The position numbers and the translations under genes are program-made. From Tengunoibacter tsumagoiensis (GTDB lineage: Bacteria > Chloroflexota > Ktedonobacteria > Ktedonobacterales > Ktedonobacteraceae): a stretch of 64,000 nucleotides of DNA. The stretch is from contig NZ_BIFR01000002.1 of NCBI RefSeq assembly GCF_003967535.1, positions 806,001 to 870,000 on the forward strand, read 5' to 3'. Below, one piece after another: positions 8,510 through 17,140 of the stretch. Numbering within the stretch: the first letter of the stretch is position 1; every line of letters begins with the position of its first letter. The notes beneath the pieces are model-generated. The model was not told the DNA's origin. It worked only from the letters and a program-made list of their open reading frames with translations, and did no database searches.

Positions 8510-9261
8510 TCATTTTTCGCTGGGCAATCTGGGGAAAAGCGTATGACGCTTGTATGTTAAGCCAAAGTATCGCCACCTTCCAACATTTTTTTGGCGATAA
8601 AGCGCGGTACATTGTTTTTACTGATGCACGCGAATATCTACTTTCCCGCATCCTGGTGGCTGCTGAAATCTATCAGTTCGATCAAGCGCCAGATCCAGAG
8701 TATCTTGATAAAGGGGCAACATGGCAAAAGTGGGCTCCGCATTGTCGGCTTGACAGCGAATGTTCAGAGTTCAAAGTAGATGCTGATATGTTTTTGCTTG
8801 CTGATCCTATTGAGCTCAGAGCTTTTTGTGACTCTTCCAACAGAAAGCAGCGTTTCATGGCGACCATGGAGCACTTTCGCGAAACTTGGCCGTATGGTAA
8901 TTTCGGGCATAGACTCCCAGCTGACTTTACACCTATCAATGCTGGTTTTATCGGGCAGGCTCAAAGGGCCGATTTTTCTAACGATCTTGCTGCTCACTAT
9001 CAATGGTGGAAAATGAATGTAACCGCGGATATGGTGAAGTACCACGATGAGCAAGGGGCTATTGCAATGACACTCCAACCTTACATTCAGCGAGATGAAG
9101 TCCTTTTGCTCTCACCCCAGCGCTATCGAATTGTCAGCCCGCTCAATCCGCTTGCTCCTTCGGAACGTGATGCACTGGTACTGCTCCATGCTACCTATCC
9201 AGAACATCCAGCTTTTTACGATTTTTTACCAGAAATTAAGCAAATAAGCGGGATACAATAA
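8506..9261 (+). CDS. GT-A fold glycosyltransferase-like protein
   Basis: This 251-residue protein resembles small GT-A nucleotide-diphospho-sugar transferases such as GT8-type enzymes. FKVDADMFLLAD (residues 89-100) holds a DxD motif (Asp92-Ala-Asp94) expected to bind Mn and the sugar nucleotide, and PINAGFIGQ resembles the conserved acceptor-side segment. There is no signal peptide or membrane span, so it should act in the cytoplasm on a soluble product. Its start overlaps the stop of the 53-codon gene by ATGA and it lacks a convincing ribosome site of its own, so it depends on coupling. The fold is moderately certain; donor and acceptor are unknown. Confidence 0.68.
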   Translation: MIIFRWAIWGKAYDACMLSQSIATFQHFFGDKARYIVFTDAREYLLSRILVAAEIYQFDQAPDPEYLDKGATWQKWAPHCRLDSECSEFKVDADMFLLADPIELRAFCDSSNRKQRFMATMEHFRETWPYGNFGHRLPADFTPINAGFIGQAQRADFSNDLAAHYQWWKMNVTADMVKYHDEQGAIAMTLQPYIQRDEVLLLSPQRYRIVSPLNPLAPSERDALVLLHATYPEHPAFYDFLPEIKQISGIQ

Positions 9262-9305
9262 TTTAATTATGGCTATTGTATCCATAAAGAAAGGACAAAT
9301 AAAAA

Positions 9306-10034
9306 GTGGAAGCAAACATTACTCCCAGAAAATCTTACATAATATGTGCCACCAGGCGCGTTGGAAGCCACTTATTATGTGACCTCCTCTCACAAACCGG
9401 CATTGCTGGGAATCCGGCCTCATATTACTGGGATAGTGATTTTGGACAGCCTTCCCCCTATCCTACGTTTCTCCGCAAGGGGACTACTCCTAACGGTGTT
9501 TTTGGTATTAAAGTAATGTGGGGCTATTATGCGGATCTGGTCAACAAACTTCGCCACTTACCTGGATGTGCTGCACTAGAAGTGCCAGAACTAATGCAAA
9601 AAGTATTACCAGACTTACGCTATATATTTCTGACGCGTCACGATAAAGTGCGTCAGGCTATTTCGTATTGGAAAGCTCTACAAACAAATGTATGGGTGCT
9701 TGAAGGCAAGGATGCTCATAATCTAGAGCCTCACAGTAAGGTATATTTTGATTTTGCCCGTATTGAGCAACTCCTTCAGGAAATCCGGGACGATGAAGAT
9801 CATTGGCTACAGTATTTTGAACGCTGTAAGGTAAGTCCCCTTGTGCTTTCTTACGAAGAAATAGTCTCTCATCCATTGGAAAATGTCAAACGAGTGATTA
9901 ACTATCTTGATATTCCTGTCCAGACTTCTATTCAGGTAGGGGAGAGCAAGCTACGAAAACAGGCTGATATGACAACAGAAGCATGGATACAACAGTACTA
10001 TGCCATAAAAATGAAAAGAATGTTGGATTCTTGA
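9306..10034 (+). CDS. Stf0-like sulfotransferase
   Basis: This 242-residue protein resembles Stf0-type sulfotransferases, which move sulfate from PAPS to a carbohydrate hydroxyl. The N-terminal YIICATRRVGSHLLCDLL is the 5'-phosphosulfate-binding loop of the family, with the second position changed from the usual PRSGS to RRVGS. FGIKVMWGYY matches a family-specific segment, and YIFLTRHDKVRQAISYWKA is the 3'-phosphate-binding region. The start is GTG, placed about ten bases after AAAGGAC; no ATG is available nearby. In this cluster it suggests a sulfated sugar. The donor-loop change means sulfotransferase activity is likely but not certain. Confidence 0.8.
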   Translation: MEANITPRKSYIICATRRVGSHLLCDLLSQTGIAGNPASYYWDSDFGQPSPYPTFLRKGTTPNGVFGIKVMWGYYADLVNKLRHLPGCAALEVPELMQKVLPDLRYIFLTRHDKVRQAISYWKALQTNVWVLEGKDAHNLEPHSKVYFDFARIEQLLQEIRDDEDHWLQYFERCKVSPLVLSYEEIVSHPLENVKRVINYLDIPVQTSIQVGESKLRKQADMTTEAWIQQYYAIKMKRMLDS

Positions 10035-10058
10035 GTAGAAGGAAGATGAGAATAGCAG

Positions 10059-10823
10059 ATGGAAGAGCCAATTCACTTTCAGTGGCAGGGAGAAACCCTG
10101 TTGGGTGTTCATCATCGCCCACAACGCAAGGATGTCCCGGGGGTGATTTTTGTGCATGGGCTGATGGGAAATCGTGTAGATGTACGACGACTGTTTGTGC
10201 GCCTTGCTCGACATCTCTATCACTCTGATATTGCCAGTTTGCGCATTGACTTTCAAGCCTCAGGTGTGAGCGATGGGACATTCCATATGATGACCTACAC
10301 CAATCAGCTCTCCCAATTGTTGTATGTGATTGAAGAAGTACAGCGGCGAGCATTATGGGGTGGCCCTCTCATTTTGCTTGGAGCAAGCCAGGGGGCCAAA
10401 TTGGTAATCGCTGCTGCTCGTTGCCATCCAGCCGTTGCAGGCGTCTGTTTATGGAGCGGCCTGCTGGCGAATGAGGACCGTGAACTGGTTCAAATTGCAC
10501 CAACAAACAGGAAGCTTCGTAAGATTGGAAAAACCATTGCCTTTGATTCACCATGGGGCGTATGGTGCAATAAGCAATTATACAGCGATTTTCGGCATAT
10601 GACGATTCATAGCCCTTATGATTTGCCCTTGATCCCTCTGCTCGGCATCTATGGAGACAATGATCCGGCAACATTGGCCACGCGCGCCTTTTTGCAGCAA
10701 ACAGAGCATGAACTTGTTGTGATCCCTGGTGGTGATCATTTGCTTTCCCAACAGGTGTGGGAAGGGGAATTGATAGAAAGCGTTCCCAGATGGATAAACA
10801 AGCATTTTCAAGCAAATGAATAA
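10059..10823 (+). CDS. Alpha/beta hydrolase, similar to exosortase-A-associated hydrolase 1
   Basis: This 254-residue protein has an intact alpha/beta-hydrolase layout: FVHGLMGN (oxyanion side), LRIDFQASGVSDG, a nucleophile elbow GASQGA with Ser110, an acidic YGDNDP and a late His in GGDHLL. The RRLFVRLARHLY segment and its spacing resemble the hydrolase 1 family that accompanies exosortase-A polysaccharide loci. The asparagine synthase gene follows 24 bases later, then a second hydrolase and an AMP-forming ligase, as in those loci. Inference: it acts as a thioesterase or transferase on the ACP-bound group. The fold is certain; the subfamily assignment is from memory of family patterns. Confidence 0.8.
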   Translation: MEEPIHFQWQGETLLGVHHRPQRKDVPGVIFVHGLMGNRVDVRRLFVRLARHLYHSDIASLRIDFQASGVSDGTFHMMTYTNQLSQLLYVIEEVQRRALWGGPLILLGASQGAKLVIAAARCHPAVAGVCLWSGLLANEDRELVQIAPTNRKLRKIGKTIAFDSPWGVWCNKQLYSDFRHMTIHSPYDLPLIPLLGIYGDNDPATLATRAFLQQTEHELVVIPGGDHLLSQQVWEGELIESVPRWINKHFQANE

Positions 10824-10847
10824 TAGCCAGATAACGAGGAGTTTTCT

Positions 10848-12650
10848 ATGTGTGGTATTTGCGGTATCATAGGAAATCCAACTGAACAAGACACTTCCCT
10901 TGTCCTCCGGATGATGGAACATCAGTCTCATAGAGGTCCTGATGATGCCAGTATGTTTGCCTGGGAGCAAGGTTGCATTGGATTTCGCCGTCTCACGATT
11001 GTCGGTGGTGAAGAGGGAAAGCAGCCAATTATGAGCGAGAACCAGCGTATTGTTGTTTTTTGCAATGGTGAAATTTACAACTATAAACAGCTTCGGTCTT
11101 TTCTTCTTCACAAGCAGCATCAATTTTTGACCTCTTCTGATGTTGAGGTGATTGTTCATCTCTATGAGGAGTATGGGTGTCACGCCTGGGAGCATCTAAA
11201 GGGAGATTTTGCATTCGTCCTGATAGATAGAGATGCTAAACGTACTTTTCTTGTTCGTGATCGTGTTGGCGTCAAGCCTCTCTATGTTGCCAATGTGCAT
11301 CAGCGTTGGTACTTTTCTTCCGAAATACAGCCTCTTTTGCAGGCGGCCCCTGAATTGAGGTGCATAAATGAGGATGCACTACGCTCCTTTTTTCAGTATC
11401 GCTTTGTGCCCCACCCTTTAACCCCTTTTAAGCATATTTATAAAGTAAGTCCAGGGAGTGAACTATGCTTTACGCAGGAAGGAGTTCAGCATCGGCAATA
11501 CTGGCACATTCCTGGCAGCAGCCAGGGATATAGTGGAACGTTTGATGAGGCATGTGTTCAATTGGATGAGATAGTGCGCTCATCAGTAGCGGCCCAGGGG
11601 GTGAACGAAGTACCAACAGGCATACTGCTCAGTGGTGGTATTGATTCAAATGTCCTGTTGTCGCACATGGCAGAGAAATCCAGGCCTCCGTTCTATGCTT
11701 ATACCGTTGATTTTGAACAGGCCTTTGATCACCAGGGAGTGTCAGAGTTTTCGCTTGCACACGAAATGTGTGAGACTGTAGGAGCTACCCATGTTCGCGT
11801 ACCAATAACACCCCAAGAGTATGCTGAAGCTTTGCCTGCCACTATTGCCTGTACTGAAGAGTTTACCGCCGACCCTGCGAATACCCTGCTCTATTTAGTA
11901 TTACAACGTGCTCATCGAGATGTTCGTGTCCTCCTTGCAGGAGATGGGGTAGATGAATTATTTGCTGGTTACCCTGCCTATCGGCGTTTTCTCAACAATC
12001 CTCATCAGCAGCTTTATGGACGCCGGATCCTCTCACCAGACTATGAAGCTTCTCTTTTGAAGACGGAATACCGCTTCGCCAGTGTTGGAGCCTGGCAACA
12101 AGCTAGTCTCCCCTCATGGGTAAAAGCCCAGGGGATCTTTCAGACTGATCCTCATGAACTCACTCAACTCCAGACTGACGATCAGCGTTTACAGAAGATG
12201 CTTGAGAACGATATACGCTTCTGGTTATGTGACAATTTATTGTTACGTATGGACAAGATAACTATGCGTTGGTCGGTTGAAGGTCGTGTACCTTTTCTTG
12301 ATCACGATCTCATCAATTTTGCCTTGACACTACCCAATAACTGGAAGCTTCATCCTCAATATGAAAAATATATTATGCGTTACTATGCACGGCGATATCT
12401 TCCTACCCATCTTGTTGAAAGGAAGAAGACAGGATTTACGCTTCCACTCGATGCATGGTTGCAGGGCCCCTTGCGGTCTACTGCTAGAGATCTCTTATTA
12501 GACGCGCAATTCCTCAGCCGATATATACACCGTTCCAAACTTGAGGCGTGTATTAAGTCGTATTTTTCTGGAGAGCCAGGCATTCCTGCTCATATGATCA
12601 TATCACTGATGTGTTTAGAGTATTGGCACAGATTGTTTTTAGCGGTATAG
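10848..12650 (+). CDS. Glutamine-dependent asparagine synthase-like amidotransferase (copy 1)
   Basis: This 600-residue protein has the full two-domain layout of AsnB-type enzymes. The N-terminal MCGICGIIG supplies Cys2, the glutaminase nucleophile, with HRGPDD and CNGEIYNY lining the glutamine pocket. The C-terminal synthetase domain has the ATP-pyrophosphatase loop SGGIDSN and the AGDGVDELFAGY motif. Such proteins activate a carboxylate with ATP and transfer ammonia or another amine. In secondary metabolism and exopolysaccharide loci they amidate pathway intermediates rather than make asparagine. It is flanked by two hydrolase genes and has a paralogue at 18580-20406. The ribosome site is strong (GAGGAG). 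Confidence 0.9.
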   Translation: MCGICGIIGNPTEQDTSLVLRMMEHQSHRGPDDASMFAWEQGCIGFRRLTIVGGEEGKQPIMSENQRIVVFCNGEIYNYKQLRSFLLHKQHQFLTSSDVEVIVHLYEEYGCHAWEHLKGDFAFVLIDRDAKRTFLVRDRVGVKPLYVANVHQRWYFSSEIQPLLQAAPELRCINEDALRSFFQYRFVPHPLTPFKHIYKVSPGSELCFTQEGVQHRQYWHIPGSSQGYSGTFDEACVQLDEIVRSSVAAQGVNEVPTGILLSGGIDSNVLLSHMAEKSRPPFYAYTVDFEQAFDHQGVSEFSLAHEMCETVGATHVRVPITPQEYAEALPATIACTEEFTADPANTLLYLVLQRAHRDVRVLLAGDGVDELFAGYPAYRRFLNNPHQQLYGRRILSPDYEASLLKTEYRFASVGAWQQASLPSWVKAQGIFQTDPHELTQLQTDDQRLQKMLENDIRFWLCDNLLLRMDKITMRWSVEGRVPFLDHDLINFALTLPNNWKLHPQYEKYIMRYYARRYLPTHLVERKKTGFTLPLDAWLQGPLRSTARDLLLDAQFLSRYIHRSKLEACIKSYFSGEPGIPAHMIISLMCLEYWHRLFLAV

Positions 12651-12679
12651 GTTCTCTACATTGAAAAGGTTAATGCAAA

Positions 12680-13495
12680 ATGGCAGTAGAACAATTCTGG
12701 TTTGGCGATCCATCGCTTCGTCAGTTTGGTATTTTGCGTAATACTGATACAAAAAAGGGCTCGAAAGGAGTTCTCTTTTTTCCTGGATTGGCGGAGACCA
12801 AGGCTGGTCCGGTATTTCTGTTTACCCGGATCGCTCACGTTCTTCCAACCTTTTTGCCTGTGTTGCAGTTCGACTATGCCTGTTGGGGAGATAGCGAAGG
12901 AGAGATGGAAGAGAGTTCTCTTGAAGGTCTCATAGAGAGTGCTCGTCTCGCAGTGAAAGTCTTGCAGCAGCGCGCAGGCTGTGAAGAGTTTCTTTTTATT
13001 GGTCATGGCGTTGGAAACTGGATTGCGGCAACGATAGGGCAATGGTATGCAAAATCATCACTCATTATGCTTTTGCCATATGCCTCACCATTTAATAAGG
13101 ATGATTTTTTGTTGCAGACACTGATTGAGAAAAAAGATAACACGCCTCATGTATTGCTTGACACAGGTCGTAGTGATCAGTGGCAACGAGGAGGGGCGAT
13201 GCGTACACTGTTTTGTAAGCTGGGCGCTGATCATTATACAACCAAGGGAATAGTGATCCGTGAGCAATTGCTCAATGATATTGCAGATATAGATGCAAAA
13301 AAACTTTTGCGCAACCATACTGGCTCTCTCCTGGAGTTTCATCCTCAGGATCAAAATGCCCTGGCTTTTCTGGCTCATCAGCAAAGTATAGCTCTTCCAT
13401 TTGAGGATAGCTATCTCACTAATCCTTACAACTGCGATTTTATTGTGGAACAAACCTGCGCATGGATACAGAAAGAATGTGAGAGCGTACTATGA
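12680..13495 (+). CDS. Alpha/beta-hydrolase-fold protein lacking the nucleophile Ser (hydrolase 2-like)
   Basis: This 271-residue protein has an alpha/beta-hydrolase framework: VLFFPGLAET at the oxyanion position and VLQFDYACWGDSEG, equal in place to the RFDYRGxGxSxG segment. The nucleophile elbow, however, reads FIGHGVGN, with Gly110 where Ser is expected, so ordinary esterase chemistry is unlikely. Loss of the Ser is, from memory, also seen in the exosortase-A-associated hydrolase 2 family, which usually lies beside the same amidotransferase and ligase. Its stop overlaps the ligase start (ATGA), so the two are coupled. It may be a binding or structural partner of the ligase or ACP. Confidence 0.72.
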   Translation: MAVEQFWFGDPSLRQFGILRNTDTKKGSKGVLFFPGLAETKAGPVFLFTRIAHVLPTFLPVLQFDYACWGDSEGEMEESSLEGLIESARLAVKVLQQRAGCEEFLFIGHGVGNWIAATIGQWYAKSSLIMLLPYASPFNKDDFLLQTLIEKKDNTPHVLLDTGRSDQWQRGGAMRTLFCKLGADHYTTKGIVIREQLLNDIADIDAKKLLRNHTGSLLEFHPQDQNALAFLAHQQSIALPFEDSYLTNPYNCDFIVEQTCAWIQKECESVL

Positions 13496-15039
13496 AAAGT
13501 GATCAGCATACAAGTACCTTGATCAGTGATGCTATCTTCTCTGCTGCCAGCATCTGTCCTGAACGCGAAGCAATTATCGCTCCTGGGAGACGGCTTACAT
13601 ATAGTGCGTTATCTAAGCGTATAGAAGCTCTCCATATTGAGCTTCAAAAGCACAATATTCGTCCCTTAGAAAAAATTGCCTGGGCAGATGTTGGCACAAG
13701 CCACTTTGTCGAACTTCTCTATGCCATTGGAATGAGCGATGCCGTTGGTGTGCCTCTGCATGCAGGAGCTCCATCTGAGGAATGGAGCATGCATTGTGAG
13801 CTCTGCGATGTTTCTACTATTATCGTCCCTGCTGCGTTCATGCAGAAAGGACAGGAAATTTTTGCGCGTGATGCGAGGCTACAGCGTATTTTGCTTATCG
13901 AAGAACACAATGATAAGCCTGTTTTAACGCTTCTCCACACCCGTGAGAGAAAAGAAGAGCACGATGAAACGAACAAAAGCGAGCCAGGAGATGCAATCAT
14001 TCTCTGTTCTTCAGGAACGACTGGTCGTCCTAAGGCGATTGTGTTAACCCATCGGAACTTGTTGATCAATCAAGCCTCTCTGATTCAGTATATGCATATT
14101 ACTCAGCAAGATCGTTTGCTGGTAAGTAAACCAATGATCCACTCGTCAACCCTGATAGAAGTTCTCTCTCTTCTACAAGCTCAAGGAAGCATTGTGCTCA
14201 GTCCATGGCTGACGGCACGAGGAACCCTCGCAGTAATACAGCGTGAGGAGTGTACCATGTCCTGTATAGTGCCAGCAATGGCGCGAGAATTGTTGTCTGT
14301 TATAACGCCAGGCAGCGAGCAGTCTCTGCTTTTACGCGCCCTTTCTGTAAGTGGTTCTCCTGTCGCTTCTCAACTTCTTCTCGATCTATCCGCAAACTTG
14401 CCCCATTGTGGCATCTATCATGCCTATGGGCTAACGGAGGCGGCCCCACGTGTCTCCGCACTTCTGCCACATGAACTCCACCAACATAGCCGGTCCGTTG
14501 GTAGATCCATTCCTCATGTGAAGGTCTGTATTGTTGATGCTAACGACCAACCTGTACCCTTGGGGCAGATTGGAGAGCTGATCGTTTGTGGTGAAAATGT
14601 CATGCGTACATATTATGGTAATCCAGTAGAGACAAAAAAAGCCCTGAGAGCTCCTGGTTTACACACAGGCGACCTTGCTTATATTGATGAACAAGGGTTT
14701 ATTTACCTGCAGGGAAGAATAGATGACCTCATTAATTGTGGTGGGCAAAAAGTTTATCCCTTAGAAATTGAGCAAGTGTTATTGAACCACCCCGCCATTG
14801 CTGAAGCGTTGGTTCAGGGTCAGACTGACGAGCGTCTGGGATGTATTCCTGTTGCTAGCGTTGTTCCCGTTGCTGGTCAATATTTGGAAGAACAGTCTAT
14901 TCGTGCGTACTGTCAACTCCATTTGGCGGCATATAAGATTCCTCGCCACATCGCGATTTGTACCGCGCTTGCCCATACACCTTCGGGCAAAGTACAACGG
15001 CGGCGACAGATTACTGAAAGTGTATCGAATGTAAAATAG
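13492..15039 (+). CDS. AMP-forming acyl/aryl/amino acid ligase
   Basis: This 515-residue protein is a full-length member of the adenylate-forming superfamily. It has the phosphate-binding loop ILCSSGTTGRPKAIV, the YGLTEAAPR motif, LHTGDLAYID, GRIDDLINCGGQKVYPLEIE at the hinge, and the late lysine motif TPSGKVQRRR. It should activate a carboxylic acid as an acyl-AMP and pass it to CoA or, more likely here, to the free ACP at 56-295. There is no fused carrier domain. The start overlaps the hydrolase 2-like gene by ATGA. Within exosortase-A loci an AMP-forming ligase has the same neighbours. The acid cannot be predicted by eye. Confidence 0.9.
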   Translation: MKSDQHTSTLISDAIFSAASICPEREAIIAPGRRLTYSALSKRIEALHIELQKHNIRPLEKIAWADVGTSHFVELLYAIGMSDAVGVPLHAGAPSEEWSMHCELCDVSTIIVPAAFMQKGQEIFARDARLQRILLIEEHNDKPVLTLLHTRERKEEHDETNKSEPGDAIILCSSGTTGRPKAIVLTHRNLLINQASLIQYMHITQQDRLLVSKPMIHSSTLIEVLSLLQAQGSIVLSPWLTARGTLAVIQREECTMSCIVPAMARELLSVITPGSEQSLLLRALSVSGSPVASQLLLDLSANLPHCGIYHAYGLTEAAPRVSALLPHELHQHSRSVGRSIPHVKVCIVDANDQPVPLGQIGELIVCGENVMRTYYGNPVETKKALRAPGLHTGDLAYIDEQGFIYLQGRIDDLINCGGQKVYPLEIEQVLLNHPAIAEALVQGQTDERLGCIPVASVVPVAGQYLEEQSIRAYCQLHLAAYKIPRHIAICTALAHTPSGKVQRRRQITESVSNVK

Positions 15040-15118
15040 TGGCTTCATAAAATGATGCTGTCTGCTCTCAACCTGTTGGAAAAAGTGTGCAGATAGTCAT
15101 CCATGAAGAAAGGAGAAC

Positions 15119-16042
15119 ATGATGAGCAGTGAAGGGGTGAGTGTGATTATTCCAACCTATAACCAGGCATCACGTCTCGCAATGACACTACAAAGCCTCT
15201 GCCATCAGCAAGTTGGAGCTGATGATCTCTTTGAAGTCATTGTGATTGATGATGGTTCAGAGGATGAAACGCCTACAGTTCTGCGTGATTTTGCCAATTT
15301 GCTCCCGCTTAAAAGCTGTTTTCAACAACGAGCGGGCCGGGCCGCAGCCAGGAATGCAGGAATAGCAATGAGCAGCTATCCGTTGATACTGTTTACTGAT
15401 GCGGATCGCCCGCTGGAAAATACCTGGATCAGAGCTCATAGAACCTTTCATGAACGACAGAACCGGGCTGTGGGTATTGGCGATATTCAGGAGTTCTATT
15501 TTTCTCACCTTGAGGAGAAAATTCCTCTTCTTAGGGAGGAGATGAAAAGCAACTATACCGGTCTGCTCCGCCTTTCACGACCCTATCGTTACTGGAAACT
15601 CATCAAACAGACCCTTGACGACACAGGGTGTTGTCAACTCGGAGCTCCCTGGGCGATGTGTCTGATTGGCAATCTCTCAGTACGTCGGGAACTCCTTGAA
15701 GCCAGCGCTGGCTTCGACCAAACGTTTACCGGCTGGGGTTTTGAACATTTTGAGTTAGGCTACCGCCTTTATCAGCAAGGTGCCTCATTCTGGTACGTCC
15801 CACAGGCAACGAATTATCATCTTGCGCATGCTCGTCCTGATGGCTTTTATCGTGAACAAATGGCGTATAGTTTTGCTCAATTTGTAGCGAAGCATCCTGA
15901 TGCCGCAGCGCAAAATTTTATTCATTTTCTTCAAGGAGAGATAACACTTGGTGATTTTGACAGGATCGCCACTGCTGGCGTTTCACAATTATCATTAGAA
16001 AAGCAGCAAATGAAGCTATCGGTTTTGGCATTTAATTCATAA
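15119..16042 (+). CDS. Family 2 glycosyltransferase
   Basis: This 307-residue protein is a soluble inverting GT2 enzyme. SVIIPTYNQ opens the GT-A fold, IVIDDGSEDET holds the nucleotide-binding Asp pair, and LFTDADRPLE holds the metal-binding DxD. The late segment GWGFEHFELGYRLYQQG matches the C-terminal acceptor/catalytic region of galactosyl- and N-acetylgalactosaminyltransferase-type members. No membrane segment is seen. A strong AAAGGAGAAC site fits a start at 15119; an ATG three bases later is equally possible. It starts a run of three glycosyltransferase genes placed between the two asparagine synthases. Confidence 0.9.
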   Translation: MMSSEGVSVIIPTYNQASRLAMTLQSLCHQQVGADDLFEVIVIDDGSEDETPTVLRDFANLLPLKSCFQQRAGRAAARNAGIAMSSYPLILFTDADRPLENTWIRAHRTFHERQNRAVGIGDIQEFYFSHLEEKIPLLREEMKSNYTGLLRLSRPYRYWKLIKQTLDDTGCCQLGAPWAMCLIGNLSVRRELLEASAGFDQTFTGWGFEHFELGYRLYQQGASFWYVPQATNYHLAHARPDGFYREQMAYSFAQFVAKHPDAAAQNFIHFLQGEITLGDFDRIATAGVSQLSLEKQQMKLSVLAFNS

Positions 16043-16055
16043 CTTAGAGGGTAAC

Positions 16056-17099
16056 ATGAAAATTCTGCAAATTGCGAGTAGCTGGGGGAGTACGCCGCCG
16101 TCTATCTATGGACCTGTGGAGCAACTCGTCAGTGATTTGACGGAAGAATTGAAGCAACTGGGTCATGATGTGACGCTTTTTGCGACCGCCAATTCGCACA
16201 CAAGCGCGAAGCTAGCGTACGAACTTGAAGAAGGGGTTGGTGAATATAATCAAGAGCAGCGGGGACATTTTGCTCGCCGCCACGCGCAAGCCGCTATTGC
16301 TTTTGCCAATGCTCATGACTTCGACATTGTTAGTAACCACGAAACCAATTACTGTATTCCGCTCTGTACCCAACTCAAGCATCCTCAGGTTACGCGAATG
16401 GGCTGGCTGGGAGATGAGCGTCTGAAAAAGACTATACAGGCGCTGACAGTCCAGGAATACAGGCGTTTACAGTTTATTGCAGTCAGTAATAGACTGCGCC
16501 AGGTTGTTCCATATCTGCATTGGGCTGGGACCATTTACAACGGAAGACAGATCGCGCAATTTCCTTTTCAGAAACAAAAAGAACCTTTTCTCCTGTTTCT
16601 CGGACGCATGACAGAAGAAAAAGGACCAGATAAAGCCATTCGGATTGCGAAGGAGACGGGTATTCCTCTTATTATGGCTGGAGTCGTTCCAGCATATGCT
16701 CAGGACTATTTCCTCACGCACGTCAAGCCCCATATTGACAATCAACATATTCGCTGGGTAGGCCCAGCAGATCAAACAGTAAAACGAGAGCTTTTTGCGA
16801 AGGCGATGGCTTTTCTTATGCCTATCACGTGGGAGGAGCCATTTGGCAATGTAATGGTGGAAGCAATGGCTTGTGGCACCCCTGTCATTGCATTACATGC
16901 AGGCTCCGCCCCCGAAATTGTCGCTCATGGGAAAACAGGATTTGTGGTTCACACAGTCGAAGAAATGATCCAGGCTGTTCAGCACCTACCCACCATTCAG
17001 CCAGATGATTGCCGAGAACATGTTGAAGCTCATTTTTCTGTGCAGGTTATGGCACGTAATTATATACAAATGTATCAGCACATACTTGATCATCAATAG
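16056..17099 (+). CDS. Family 4 glycosyltransferase (GT-B)
   Basis: This 347-residue protein is a retaining GT4 enzyme. The N-terminal segment has the glycine- and proline-bearing loop STPPSIYGPVEQLV followed by GHDVTLFAT. FLGRMTEEKGPDKAI starts the second Rossmann domain, and EEPFGNVMVEAMACGTPVIA contains the E-x7-E donor-binding motif. It follows the GT2 gene after 13 bases with a good GAGGG site and is followed by another GT4 gene. Inference: it adds a hexose or modified sugar to the growing oligosaccharide of this cluster. Donor and acceptor are unknown. Confidence 0.9.
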   Translation: MKILQIASSWGSTPPSIYGPVEQLVSDLTEELKQLGHDVTLFATANSHTSAKLAYELEEGVGEYNQEQRGHFARRHAQAAIAFANAHDFDIVSNHETNYCIPLCTQLKHPQVTRMGWLGDERLKKTIQALTVQEYRRLQFIAVSNRLRQVVPYLHWAGTIYNGRQIAQFPFQKQKEPFLLFLGRMTEEKGPDKAIRIAKETGIPLIMAGVVPAYAQDYFLTHVKPHIDNQHIRWVGPADQTVKRELFAKAMAFLMPITWEEPFGNVMVEAMACGTPVIALHAGSAPEIVAHGKTGFVVHTVEEMIQAVQHLPTIQPDDCREHVEAHFSVQVMARNYIQMYQHILDHQ

Positions 17100-17140
17100 A
17101 AACTTGTTTGCGAACTATTCAGAAAAAGGAGATATCTACT

